Source: Spirometra erinaceieuropaei
Taxonomy: Eukaryota; Platyhelminthes; Cestoda; Diphyllobothriidea; Diphyllobothriidae
NCBI GenBank assembly: GCA_902702965.1
Contig: CACRXP010000031.1
Location: forward strand, 898,869-962,868
Direction: 5' to 3'
DNA: 64,000 nucleotides
The translations under genes were made by a program, and so were the position numbers. Below the pieces are notes generated by a model. The model was not told the DNA's origin, ran no database searches, and worked only from the letters and a program-made list of their open reading frames with translations. Below, piece after piece: positions 34,907 to 45,945 of the stretch. Numbering within the stretch: the stretch's first letter is position 1; every line of letters begins with the position of its first letter.

Positions 34907-35854
34907 CTGCAAGACGTGTTGCCTGGATCCGAGGATTTGGTGTGTACCTGGAGGAGAGGCTGTTCTTCCTTACGTCTCTAGTCCCACCAATCTCCGATGC
35001 ACAGTAGTTCGGAGTTCGGAAGCCCTAAAGTGGCATTTTAAGATAGTGCTTTACTCGTTTTCAGATAATTTGAAAGTCACTTAGTAAATAAAGGGTTCCT
35101 CATGAAAGAGAGTAGTAGTAGAAAAACGTGACTAGTCAGTAGTGCCACAGATCTCCTAAACACTAAATTAACAGCCATACGCAAATGTATTTAACCCTTA
35201 GGAAGGGAAAAAAAACAAACATTCGTCACAGTATGGATTTTCGTCTCTGGCCCGATCGAATTTCACGAAGGTGCACATCCTTCCTTTTACGCAGTATTAG
35301 AATGGTCAAAAAAGTAGAGCTTGCTCAGAAGCGCCGACTAATTACAGCTAATTCACGATAATTAGAAGTGGAAATAAAGATGAATCGTTTGAATATCTAC
35401 GTGCTCTCTCAGCCAAGCATGCATCTCAGATATCATGAATGCTCCACCCCGAGACGTTAAGATAACTTGTTTCAACTTTCGGAACTGCATTTCGAATTGT
35501 TGTCTGAGATAAGAAACGTCGGGCCAAACGTTTGAACAATTGCTTGTTGGCTATTTACGTTTCCAGCGGTTAGTGGGTCTTGTTTGCGCCATAAATCACA
35601 CTTGTACTGAGCACGGCGTGTTCAACAGAAGCATAACCAGACGCCATGTTTCTGGACCCACGCTCTGCATGACGACAAATGGGAACTTTCATAGGGTCTC
35701 TCTCGCCTGTGTAAACAGGTGTATTTATGTCGACCCTAAAATCTTTAAGTAGACAGCAAACTGGATGCAAGAAATTGATTCGGGCAATAGTCACTTAGTC
35801 AGCCAAGAGCCTATGGGTCTGAGTGGGCCCCGCCAACGTGTTGACAGTCTCTGA
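34907..35854. other. Intron or intergenic sequence, no exon seen
   Basis: Stop-rich on both strands, with no repeat matched elsewhere in the window. Confidence 0.4.
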
Positions 35855-36580
35855 ACCTTGTAGAAGGAGACACGATCGCCGGGACAAGATCTTTGTTCGT
35901 CTGAAGTTTCGGATTCCTGCTCGAAACCATCATCACAAAGAAAAGCAGGTACGGGTGGTTCATGCACAAGGGGCTGCATTATTTATAGGACATAGTCGCC
36001 ATGCTACTGCATGCCTATGAACATTCGCGGCCCCCCCCCCTTCATGAGGGATCTTTGCACTTGGTGTGCTGACTGTTTGATGGCCGACATTCGCGTCCTT
36101 AATTGCTGCAATTTCATCACGTGCGTTGGATGTTGGTGTGATGATTGCTCGACCATCTGATCCGCCGACCCTGGTGTTGGGAAAAATTTTCACTTTCGCG
36201 CTTCCCGCAAGGCTAATTACTCCGCCTAGGCGAAGTCTCAGCACTGAGTATGGAAGGGGAAGGCCATTGCACTTTTGAATGGACTGGGGGCTAGTAAACC
36301 ATAACTCAACTAACTCCCGTCTCACGCGGCTATCATCTCTTGCGAGAATTTCGGCCTCCTCGAATTTGAATGTGTCGCCGGATCTCGTCGAATGGGCCGC
36401 AGCTTGAGAACTAGCGTCATTTCTCCGCACCGCCGCAGCGTGTTCGGAATTCGCGTTCGAAGCTGTCTTCCGGTTTCTCTGACGAAGTTGATTTGTCCGC
36501 AACTGCACCATATCCGATAAACGACACCCGACGTTTCTCGCCATGGCAGCGGGTCTTCGGTTTCATTACCTGACGCAGCG
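35855..36580 (-). mobile_element. Penelope-like element, 5'-truncated copy 2
   Basis: Same 3' end as the 11.3 kb copy but on the minus strand. The GIY-YIG part reads in one frame from about 36430 to 35960 (AAVRRNDASSQAAAHSTRSG, LVELWFTSPQSIQKCNGLP). The first half of the domain is in another frame, so a single-base frameshift lies near 36445. The YVGET core is changed to FVRET. The reverse transcriptase is absent. It sits between candidate exons of the PDZ gene and so would be intronic. Confidence 0.8.
35900..35938 (-). ncRNA. Hammerhead-like core in PLE 3' end, copy 2
   Basis: Minus-strand GTGATGA, inner stem GGTTTC...GAATCC, GAAAC, then TTCAG. The first core base is changed from C to G and the GTC triplet to TTC, so this copy must be inactive. 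Confidence 0.35.
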
Positions 36581-36849
36581 ACAGACAGAACTATTGAATC
36601 GTAGCAACGCTCAGGAGAATGTAAACCTAGGCACTGTTCTTGGTCAACACGTGAAAACGCAGTGTTAGGCCCAGCAGTGAGGTATCCAAACGCTGCCAGG
36701 ACAGGCAGGAAGCTTCTTCAACCTCTCGCAGTCGGGACTTTACCGTGTTCAGCCGACGTCAAGAAGTGCAACCAAAAGGCAGACTGTCACAATGAAGCCC
36801 ATAAAGAGTAAGGCAGGGCAAACGAAACAAATGAGGACGGTGACCAACC

Positions 36850-37153
36850 ATGGTGGATCGAATTGGACGGCCGTCGGAGAGGATGGGCGCCGGTAGAAGG
36901 GCCGCTCCGAACTCCAGAGTAGTCGGTCGTGCTACGCTTCCAACCCCGTTGGGGATGTTGTTGCCGGATCGATTAAAACTACCGACACTGCGATCACGGT
37001 GAGCACGAGACGTTGAGGCCTCACGAGAGACGATTCGGGCGGTGTGTATGAGGGGTGAGTCAGTGTTATTGGTGATATTACTTGTACTGCGAAGTCCGGG
37101 TGGGGGATAATGTCGGAGAAGTCGTGTCCAACGAAACTTCACTTCTTGCTTGC
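36850..37153 (-). CDS. Candidate exon, serine/arginine/asparagine-rich
   Basis: Acceptor CTTGTCTTTTGTAG precedes 37153. The open frame (KQEVKFRWTRLLRHYPPPG, then a disordered part with STSNITNNTDSP and SRAHRDRSVGSFNRSGNN) continues past the likely exon end to 36759. The donor is not clear; ATG|GTTGGT near 36848 is one choice. Composition resembles the disordered linkers common in flatworm scaffold proteins. It could be an exon of the PDZ gene downstream. Confidence 0.4.
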
Positions 37154-38189
37154 CTACAAAAGACAAGGAATCCTGCAGTAGGCCAACGAAAGCAACGGAT
37201 GACAGACATAATGGTCTTCTAAAAACTGTTTTTAAACAACGCAAAAACACCGAGTTAGATGCCTAACTATGCACCAAGGGTATACGGATGTATTACTCTA
37301 TACTTACTGGAGTAATTACCACGTGATCTGTGAAACACTGTCAGTCATACCTCCTTTGCAAAACCCATAAACGGCAAGTATATGGGTACCTATACTCCCG
37401 ACATCAGCAATATCAACAGCTGACCGGAGGATTCTACTGTGAGGACGATGGCAAGATATATTGAAAATAGACGGGATTTGTCGTCAGGCGAAATATTTTG
37501 ATATGTCGTTTGGTGCAACCAATTTTGTTATAGTACAAAAATATCCGGCCCGTTTTGCGTCGAAACGTCAACCCTATACCCTCTCAAACGACTGGGCATA
37601 TCATCAAAGACAGTGGAGACTTTAACTGTTTATCTGGCATTGTAAGGAGCAGACTGCGTACACTATCCAGATCGAAAGCGCCATTTCGATGTAACTTAAT
37701 ATTCTTGACTGCAAACGACAGGAGAACGAGTCTATGGTTAGTTTTATATTTGAAGAATGGAGATATTTCGTTTTTCAAAGGGTTTTTCAATTCCCGAATT
37801 ATTTTGAGACAGATATACCGTCGCATTTGCGTTCGAGGTTTACGGTCTAAAGGCCGTATACTTCATGTGTAGGGAAAATCACACATATCACTGTGCCATT
37901 AAGAAGACGCCATATAAGACTCATAAAATTTTGTGATGGATGTAGACTATGATGTATACTTCCTAAACAGCAATAACAAACATGCAGATGCGGTGATGTC
38001 TGGATGGACCTCTCACAGCCTCTAAAAGTTTCATAAATGCAAACTTTTAAGACAGAAATGTACCTTTCCCTTTAATATAAAATTTGAATAATGCGGAAAA
38101 TACTAATAAATAAGTAGAAGGAGACGAAGTTTGCGTATGTTTTCTTAAAAAAATATATTGCACTACAAAGGATATTCAAAACAAATACT
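37154..38189. other. No recognisable gene
   Basis: The plus frame 37555-37872 (105 codons) has no family features and overlaps an open frame on the opposite strand. Confidence 0.35.
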
Positions 38190-38400
38190 AACAAAGCATA
38201 CTACTTAAATAGCCATTTTCTACCGATTGCAACTCTAATACTTTCGACAATCGGACATCCTACCATAACTGAACTACCCTGAGCCTATGTTGCTCGACGT
38301 TCAACATGACAACCCCACTTGAGTAATCCCTTTTAGTCGGAAACGCATTTCGGAATTCCGATTAGCAATTCGTATGATCGGTCGCTGAATCCAGGTCCCG
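38190..38400. mobile_element. Foldback element, family D, right end of copy 4
   Basis: CTACTTAAATAGC (38202) and GGAAACGCATTTCGGAATTCC (38339-38359) match the right ends of copies 2 and 3. The left arm could not be traced. Confidence 0.5.
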
Positions 38401-38786
38401 AAGGAGTCATTGCTTCACAGTCATTTCCTTAATGAAAATCAATGCACGTTTCCTTTCGTTCTTCAATTTTCTATTTTGGTGGAAATTGCATGCCAAGGCA
38501 AGAAGCAATTGGTTTGTTTTTTAAAGTTCTGTTTCTTGGTAAGAGCAGTTACTTTGCCGTCGATAGACAATGCTATACGGAAAAAACTATGCCTCCTTTT
38601 GAGGAACTGCAGCTTTTTTAATGCCGTGGGCTCTTGGGGGGAAAACGGGGTCTTCGGCCCTAACGTTGAAACGATTTTCTTGAGGATTTCATGACACTTC
38701 ATTAACTACCTCGCCGAAAGAGAAGGGAGGAAGGCAACCTCTGGATCCAATGGTAAAGTAATCTAACTTTTGGAAATTTGGTAGAA

Positions 38787-39152
38787 CTGACTTATATGGC
38801 ACCCAAAACAGGACAAGACGACAGAAGCCGCCTATAATACGGGTGGATTTGAGCCAACCGTCAGTGAAATTAGGGTTAGCTTTGAGGTTGGGGCTAGATA
38901 AAAATTAGGTTTAAGGCTGAATTTAAAGCCAACGGCGAGGAAATTCAGGATCAAGTTAAGAATCAAGGTTAGATGCGGAGTTAAGGTTTAGAGAAGGGAC
39001 AGGGTCATGATTAGGACAATGGCTCAGTTTTATATAGGGACTGTTATTGGTAGTAGAACACGGAATATTTTGGCCCTTCTGAATTTATGCGCAGGTCCGC
39101 TTTTATTACCTTGGCGGGGGCGTTTCTATTTCCGCGTCCTGTTAACTCAGTC
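38787..39152 (+). mobile_element. MITE-like element, family E, copy 2
   Basis: Homologous over its length to the reverse complement of 23303-23672: CTTATATGGCACCCAAAACAGG at the left, AGTGAAATTAGGGTTAGC, GGCTGAATTTAAAGC, TTATGCGCAGGTCCGC in the body. The right inverted end is degenerate (GCGTCCTGTTAACTCAG). Confidence 0.75.
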
Positions 39153-40650
39153 CTTCCGAAAATTTTTTCTCAAGCCAAAAATATGCTATAAATAAACAGA
39201 GCCCTGAGTATGCGAAAGACGCTTAATATAGAACTTTTAAGTACCGTTGCCCTGCTTGTCGCTAGACGCGTGGGCAGCGAATAATGGTAGTTTATATTTA
39301 TTCATGACTAAAAATGCTTGCAATTAGTTAAAATGTGCCAGTCCGCGCCCACCACATCCGGTTACCCAGCTGGCGGTGACTGTGTCTGTTCCCTTCATCC
39401 CTCTAAAGCTGTTTATCGAGTTCACATTGACGTGCCCTCCTTGATGCAACACTCCCAGGAATCAGCGCCAAGTAAACGAGATTTTCCGCTGTGTGCTGTG
39501 CTGTGCCGGCGTATTTCTGACGAAATTGCATCTATCACGAGGCGCTGTCATTCGTAACTTGGGATTCTGCCAACTTGGGGCATAGCTCAGTTCTACCCGG
39601 GTCTAAGAATCAGGGTACAGTGGCTCCCTCTCAATGTGCTCTTTATATCATTATCTCTTATCTGAGATCCAAGACCTACGCCCTAAAATAGCCTGAGATG
39701 TGATTTAGGTACCGGGTCGTGTGTATGTGTGTGTGCTCAGTTTCTCTAAATACTGCGCCTACGCTCATCGTGTCCCGTTGTCTTTATTTTGTCCGTCTGT
39801 CGGAGCAGACAGGAAAGTTTATGCGCCGGACGTTTGCTTGGCCATCAATTCGTGGAAGATTGAAGGGAAGCGGAAGATCTTATAGATTGTGAGCATGAAG
39901 CTCTTGTGGGAATGGCTGGCAGAAGTAGACGATCTTGTCATCTGGTGATCGTGTATGCAGGTGAGGAAGGATTACTCGGGCAGAAGCACAATAGACCGCT
40001 GACCCCACTTTCAGGAACTGAATCGTGGTTTTAGGAGGACAGCGCACCGACGTTTTGCTTCATGAGAAAGAGAGCTCGGCTGGACGATCGGTCACTTGAC
40101 TCCCGAGCACTCAGTTTCTTTCAAAACCGGCCAGCCCAATACTTGGTAAACTTCACAAGCCATTTTTGCAGTCGCGTTCGGAACTGTGTAGGGGTGGGGG
40201 GGAGATGTAAGCGCGTATCTTTCTGCTTTATTGCCAGTGTTACTATTTTCACACCGTCAATCGTCTTTAGGGCCCGCTGCACTAACTGACCAAAAATTTT
40301 AATCTCATGACTTTAATGATATCTGGGGAGTTATGGAAAAGTCTCCAAAGGTTTGCCAACTTGGGGTTGGAAAGCAAGATCTACATGCGGCTCGTCGATT
40401 TCCCATTTCATGGCCAACAGTCATGCGCATGGGCATGATTTCTCGATTCGCCTGTGTATGGGTATATTTGTGCTACAGGATTTTTTAGACACACAATCTC
40501 ATTCCACATATTTATAAAGTCATTCCGCATAATTAGTACTTCATTGCTATTGTGATAGTGTTCAGTTTACGATCACCTTTCGAACCTCTGCTCCCCTAAC
40601 CTAGTTATCTTCAGATCTCACCGTGAAGGCAAATAGATACTATTACATAC
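39153..40650. other. No recognisable gene
   Basis: Small plus frames at 39318-39557 and 40062-40289 carry no recognised domain. Confidence 0.4.
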
Positions 40651-40830
40651 CTAATTCCTCGTCGAACTTATTAATAACGTCCTTCGTTTCTGCCAGGTGG
40701 AACAGTGAGGCAAGATCCAGAGGTTTATTGCAAGTACTGTGTTGGTCCACACGACCCCTTCGTCCATCGCGCGGTTTTAAACGGTCATCTCGTTTCCAAA
40801 TTCTGGTACACTCAGCCAAGCTCTCGCCTG
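40651..40830 (-). CDS. Unrecognised protein, internal exon
   Basis: A 180-nt exon with strong borders: pyrimidine tract and acceptor TTTTTTCTGTTCTAG before 40830, donor ATTAG|GTATGTAAT at 40650. It enters with two bases to complete a codon and leaves in phase 1. It encodes about 59 residues including GESLAECTRIWKRDDR, LKPRDGRRGRVDQ, KPLDLASLFHLAETKDVI and NKFDEEL. The last half looks like an amphipathic helical pair. I do not recognise it. It is on the strand of the PDZ gene and could be one of its 5' exons, which cannot be shown here. Confidence 0.55.
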
Positions 40831-43205
40831 CTAGAACAGAAAAAACAACAGAATCTTTGAGGAAGGTAAATTGCTGAGTTGCAGATTCCTGTTGCCATGG
40901 GTGAGCCATGTCCAGACGCATTCACCAGCAACACTTGATAAGCTGAGTGTTCTGTCAGCAGAGAAACAGTGATCGGTTTTTTTAATTCTTGGAGTCTGAC
41001 ATAGTTTGATGCTTGGATTTTATGAAAAGTAATCTATTGTCTAAATCCTGCCACAAATAAGCTTGAGTTATTTGGAGGAAAAGTAGTTTAGAGCAGGCAT
41101 CTAGTACAAATACCAAATATTCCTCTACTCCTGCGACCGAAGCCACCAAATACCGAGTGTAATGGGTGCGAACTACAATTAATTTCCAGATGCCCCTTCA
41201 ACACACCGGACACATGCAATCAACCTAGGAAAAAACTGACGAATTACAGATTAAAAGACTAAAAGTAGCTATTGCCACCAATAAAATCCGAAAAAAAAAA
41301 ACATTTAAAAACGTAAACAGTCCCAAAACCTCAGTGGCCCAACAAAAACAAGATAAATTTTGGAGATAATTATTCCCAAGGATAGACAGAACTACTTGTC
41401 CATATTTGGTGTATTAATTACCACGTAGACCTGTAAAACCTAAAAGTGGCCTCTTGACTGCTGCGCAGTAAATTTCCCTGGCCGAAGCAAGTTCCCTATG
41501 AAAGCGCAGGAAAGACCGGCATTTATAAAGGTGTGGGAGAAATATAACTGGAGGTCGCGCGCAGACAGAGAGTTAGACTTGGACATCCAATGACCCGCCG
41601 GCATCCACGGTCAGGACGCGGGTGGACGGTGATGACTTATAAACCAGAAGTGTCTGTAGCACTTGACGGCATCAATCTTAAATGATTGATTGGCCATCTC
41701 GACGCGACAGCCTGAGCGGACTGTAGCCTCTAAGATTCGACGCAAGACGCAAATGCCAGTTCAGGATAGGGGATTGAATAGCGTCCTCCTTTGGTACTTA
41801 ATCGTTTGTTTTTTGTGAATTGATATTTGGTCATCTGGTGGTGGACCAAAATGGCAGAGTCAGGTTGTCCTGAAAGGCCAGTCAGGCTGGTTGGGAAGCA
41901 TTGCTGCGTTTAAGATCTGATATACGGCGGCAAAATGTAACAAGTGAATAGTCACTTTGGGAGTGTTGTTTCCGCTATGAAAACACAGGTGAAGTTCATT
42001 AAATAGGACATTAAATATGTCAAAGTATGTGGCATCGCATTCTTCCGCGTTGTCGTTAGATTATCTCGGCTATAGTTGAGACCTTCATTTGTTTAACCCA
42101 AACCTCAAAATGGTTGTCTTATTCGTAAACCTAAGGAAAGGCAAAATACTGAGTGAATGGATATTCAACACCTGTTTACGGAAAGATGGCGTAACCATTC
42201 AAATATTGCTACGATCACTGTCAGCAAGTGCGCTGTCAAATTAGATGACAATGCGTCGTGAATGGAGCAGACTGCAGGACCTGGAGGGTTGAAACATCTA
42301 GGGAGGTGCACGTGCGGAATTACGAGCTGTTTTGCAAATATATTTTAGCTGCAATTATCCATTTGACGAGGCTGGTTGTCAATGATCAAGGCCTTGTATG
42401 TTACCCTGCACAAAAAATTCAATCAATACAGTTTTTGGTCTTACTGGGTTGCTCCGACGAATAATAACCTTGCATTGAAGCGGGACTAACAATCCTTGCA
42501 CAAATTAGCACCTTAAATACGGGAGATTGGAAGAGATTTCGACTAAGACGTTATAACTGCGCATATGACTTAGCAAACAAAATCCTAGACAAGTTATTGG
42601 TTTTACAACATTGCCGCACTAAAGGTATGGGCGACAAAACACCTTTAAAGCAAACGCGTGTCCTATTAAAGCATAGAAACCGCAACTTATAAGTCGAACG
42701 TTTCATCTAGTAAAAGAGAACTTTTCCTCCTATAACATCTTATTTTGCTTTCAAACTATTGTAAACCTCCGATAATATGGACAAAATTCGGGAGGAATTA
42801 AAATAAGAAATGATTGTGTCCGCTGTAGGTGTAAAACTGGAAACTATTTATAGTTAAATCAACCGCTTATAAACAATGAGATAGGGTCTGCAAATTATCG
42901 ATGAATTATTTGTTAAATCTATTTAGATACTGCTATGACGTGTGTCGGGGAAAAGCATCTTATTCCTCCGCAGTTTTCACGATCACAAACAGCATGCCCA
43001 TGCGGAAGAGATCCCAGAGTATTTTAATTTGAGGTCGTTAAAGGGTGCTTCTCTAGTTTTTCGGGTATTTTTCATTCCCTTTTGATTTCCTATAAAGTAC
43101 GAGGACTTCGAAGGGTATGGAATATAAGGCCGAGATTCTGTGCTCAAGAAAAGTCAAGCGTCTCTCTGACCAGACTCAGCGCAGGAAAACACAAATCTCT
43201 TTTCA
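40831..43205. other. No recognisable gene
   Basis: Stop-rich, low GC; no exon with convincing borders found. Confidence 0.4.
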
Positions 43206-43314
43206 GTCGGATCTGATTTTGTAGCCGTGCTAGCAGTAGATAAGCGCCGGCCTAACTTCAACCCCTAACCCAATCCATAACCTTAACACTATGGCTACGA
43301 AATATGATCTTGCC
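43206..43314. mobile_element. MITE-like element, family F, copy 2 (short)
   Basis: GGATCTGATTTTGTAGCCGTG at 43209 and ATGGCTACGAAATATGATC at 43291 are imperfect inverted ends. The telomere-like middle is only about 40 bases, against about 140 in the copy at 32724. Confidence 0.65.
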
Positions 43315-43649
43315 CTTTTTTCGTTTTGGACATTCTGGGCAGTTGCAACGGGGCACCTCGTTTTTAATGTCGGAGGAAACCAAATTCAAGCGAAATGAAA
43401 TGTAACGGCCCGTGAACTGATAGAACATTATACAAGTCTCTTTCTAAAACCGCTGCAATTTGTATAATTTAACAGACAACCATTCTGTCATTAGGATAGC
43501 GCTACCCCACTTGTTCTTGTCCGTAATGCTATTCTGCCTATATGGCGCGCCGGTGAGCGCCTGTCGGCGGGGCTCGAGAGCGAGAGCCCTAAGGTACAAC
43601 GGGACGAGTTAGTTCTGTAACGGGATCGGTGAGCGTCCCTAGACCAATG

Positions 43650-43830
43650 TTGCCATCTCAACCGGGTCCAGGTAGGTGAGGATGGGGTGGATACTGCGCA
43701 AGTCTACTCCCACCATAAAATAATTCACGTACAAGTCACCATGCCTGCTTCACCTTTCTGTGGAGCACACAGTGGAGGTCGTCGGCTGCGACGGTCGAAT
43801 TATCCGTTATTTTTGTTGGCTGTGCTGTTG
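43650..43830 (-). repeat. Dispersed repeat family A, partial copy 4
   Basis: CTGCGCAAGTCTACTCCC, CATGCCTGCTTCACC and GTCGTCGGCTGCGACGGTCG match the reverse of the family A start (compare 48295-48360). Confidence 0.6.
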
Positions 43831-43876
43831 GGGCTTTAGGACACTGATGATAAAAGTGCGAAAATTCGGCTTTCGG

Positions 43877-44113
43877 TCAGCCTACGTCATCAGCAGATCT
43901 GGGTGTTAAGTTAGATAGTTGAAAATTCAGGTCTTCAGATTGATCCCCAATCTCAACTTGGTTAATTCCTCCATACGGTACCGAAAAGTCAAGTCCTAGA
44001 TATAAAGCCTCTACTTGCAGCTTATTAAGTTTGGTGTCTGATACATTAAGAATAAGTTCATTGGCCTTCTGAGGAAGAATATCTTTCGTATGCTTCCTAC
44101 TTTCTGACTGCAT
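43877..44113 (-). pseudogene. PLE N-terminal fragment
   Basis: A 78-codon minus frame contains LNVSDTKLNKLQVEALYLGL followed by DFSVPYGG. The pattern N-S-x-x-x-L-(helix)-L-x-L-G-L-x-F-x-x-P is typical of the region ahead of the reverse transcriptase in PLEs. Nothing of the polymerase follows downstream. It lies in the inferred 3' part of the large minus-strand gene, on the same strand. Confidence 0.5.
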
Positions 44114-44579
44114 TTATTAAATGCGAACCAACTTTCTGGCTTTTTGGGTCCCTCAGTATTTCAAGTCGTCCAATAAGAACTCGTCCCTGAGAAGTATGAT
44201 CGTCTTTTTTTGACGATGACCGGTTTTGTCGTCCGTCTGGATAAGCAAACCAAATCAGGGATGATACTTGAAATGCTGCAGAGACTGATTATCGTAAGTT
44301 ACCTCTGAGTCATTCAAGCGCGTCCAGCGTCGTAGACAATAAGTCATTAAATAATTTTCTACAGCTTTGTCATCTGAGATTAAGAAAATTTATTCGAGCA
44401 GTTAACATCATTCAGTAGGAAGAGGCGTCGTTATGGAAGTAAATGTGCCGTTCTGCTAATCTTCCGCGCTGAAAACTCTGATGCTGAAACCGTCCTTAAT
44501 ACTATCCGATTATTTTGAATGGAATAATTAGCATAATATAACTTTGGAAACTTGTATGGGAATTTCTATATCAACTTAC

Positions 44580-44730
44580 GCGAGTCATCATAACTAATGG
44601 TGCCGACATCGTCATACTGCCAGACTTCGGCCTGTTGGATACCTTGACCATTTTCGTAGTTCTCGACCATGAAACAGAGCACTGGGACGGGTATTTCGGA
44701 AAACTTTCGGCGCATATCTTGTACTCGCAT
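44580..44730 (-). CDS. Large minus-strand gene, exon g
   Basis: A 151-nt exon with textbook borders: acceptor TTACGTTTTCAG before 44730 and donor C|GTAAGT at 44579. It starts in phase 0 and ends in phase 1. The frame begins MRVQDMRRKFSEIPVPVLCF and continues MVENYENGQGIQQ, AEVWQYDDVGTISYDDSR. Exon 49159-49322 upstream ends in phase 0, so the two can join directly. The C-terminal QYDD-x-GTISYDD stretch slightly recalls a ricin-type lectin repeat, but I would not assign a family on that. Downstream exons were not found within the next kilobases. Confidence 0.65.
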
Positions 44731-45054
44731 CTGAAAACGTAAGCAAGGGTAGATTTATATATCATTTATATGTAGGGTAAAATAATCCTTAATGGCGCCT
44801 CAGTACTTATCGGGTGTTCGATTTTTTATGCTTATTACGCGCCTTTTCACTGGTTAGGTGAAAAAGTTGTGTGTACTTTGGAACCTTCGCGAAGTGGAGT
44901 GGCAAGGTGGGCGTTTCTGACCTACATCTCCACATCAGCCAGCCACATTCCCACCAGTCCGAAGGATTTGTTGGGTCGGCCACGCAAATATAGACTTCCT
45001 TACTACAACAGGTGGCCTCGCGCTGCGTTCCAAGGGGACCTCGAAGGGTACTGG

Positions 45055-45945
45055 GAGCTAATGGCTACCCGCGCAGCGTTGTCAACCAGTGTGTACGCAA
45101 CCGCGGTCAGAGACGAAATTCAACCTACGCTAAATTTCGGCGAGCTCTTCCTTGCGTGAAGAACGTCTAAGAAGCCGCCAGTCGTCTTCTCACTCCACTT
45201 GGAGTTGGGGTTGCACACAGGCCGGAAGCAACCATCAGACACCAAGTCATGAGGCTGAAAGACCCATTGCCACGGCAGGAAACGTCTGAAGTCGTTTGCC
45301 GGATCAGATGCAGTTGCGGACAGAGTCACTGCGTCGAAGAAACTGGAAACTTACTCCGGACGCGCATGGCTGAGCACGCAACAGCGGTGATAAGGAAAGA
45401 TGCTAGCTCTCAGGTGGCGACTAATTCGACGGGACCCGACCATATTTTCAAGTTTCAAGAGGCCGAAATCCTCACGAGGGGTGGGAACTGCGTGAGCCGT
45501 GAGCTGCTCAAATCTTGGTTCTCAGGCCCGCAATCCATCACCAAGTGAAATGACCTCCCGATACTATATTTAGTGCTGAGACATTCCCTGAGCAGGGGGA
45601 TGAGTCACGTGGGGAGGGCGTGGGTGACAGCTCACCATATGGCCGATCAATCATCACGCCAACATCCAACACGCATGATGAAATTGCGGCAGCTAACGAC
45701 TCAGACCCGGACTGACGAGCCATAATCGCTTTAAATACGTCCGCCAGAGGTGATCGTGAGAGCTGTCAATTATAGTACTTATGTGGCCCTACGGCAGCCA
45801 TGTGCTATTAATACTGCAGTCTTTGTGCCTTCACTACTCTTATCCTCATCTGTCTCTGATAATGGATTCGAAAGAGAATCCGGAACGTCAGGCCAATATA
45901 CTTCTTGTTCCGTAGATCGCATTTTCTTCTTCTTCTTAAGTGCTT
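45055..45945 (+). mobile_element. Penelope-like element, 5'-truncated copy 3
   Basis: Homology to the 11.3 kb copy begins at the end of the reverse transcriptase (ATGGCTACCCGCG at 45060). The GIY-YIG domain is open at 45249-45548: VCRIRCSCG, CVEETGN, RTRMAEHATAV, FKFQEAEILTRG, LLKSWFSGPQSITK, then a stop. Here the MAEHA segment that copy 1 lacks is present. The YVGET core has become CVEET, so the nuclease is damaged. The 3' end finishes with TTCTTCTTCTT (45929). Confidence 0.8.
45852..45903 (+). ncRNA. Hammerhead-like core in PLE 3' end, copy 3
   Basis: CTGATAA (45856), perfect inner stem GGATTC...GAATCC, GGAAC-GTC-AGG. Flanks GTCT and AGGC pair. The core carries G to A and A to G changes, so it is probably inactive, but it shows the perfect inner stem best. 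Confidence 0.4.

Noticed and set aside
33690..34912. Frames of 290-390 codons across the second gap
   Set aside because: They exist only because N is translated as any residue. Only the part 34632-34906 on the minus strand is supported by real bases.
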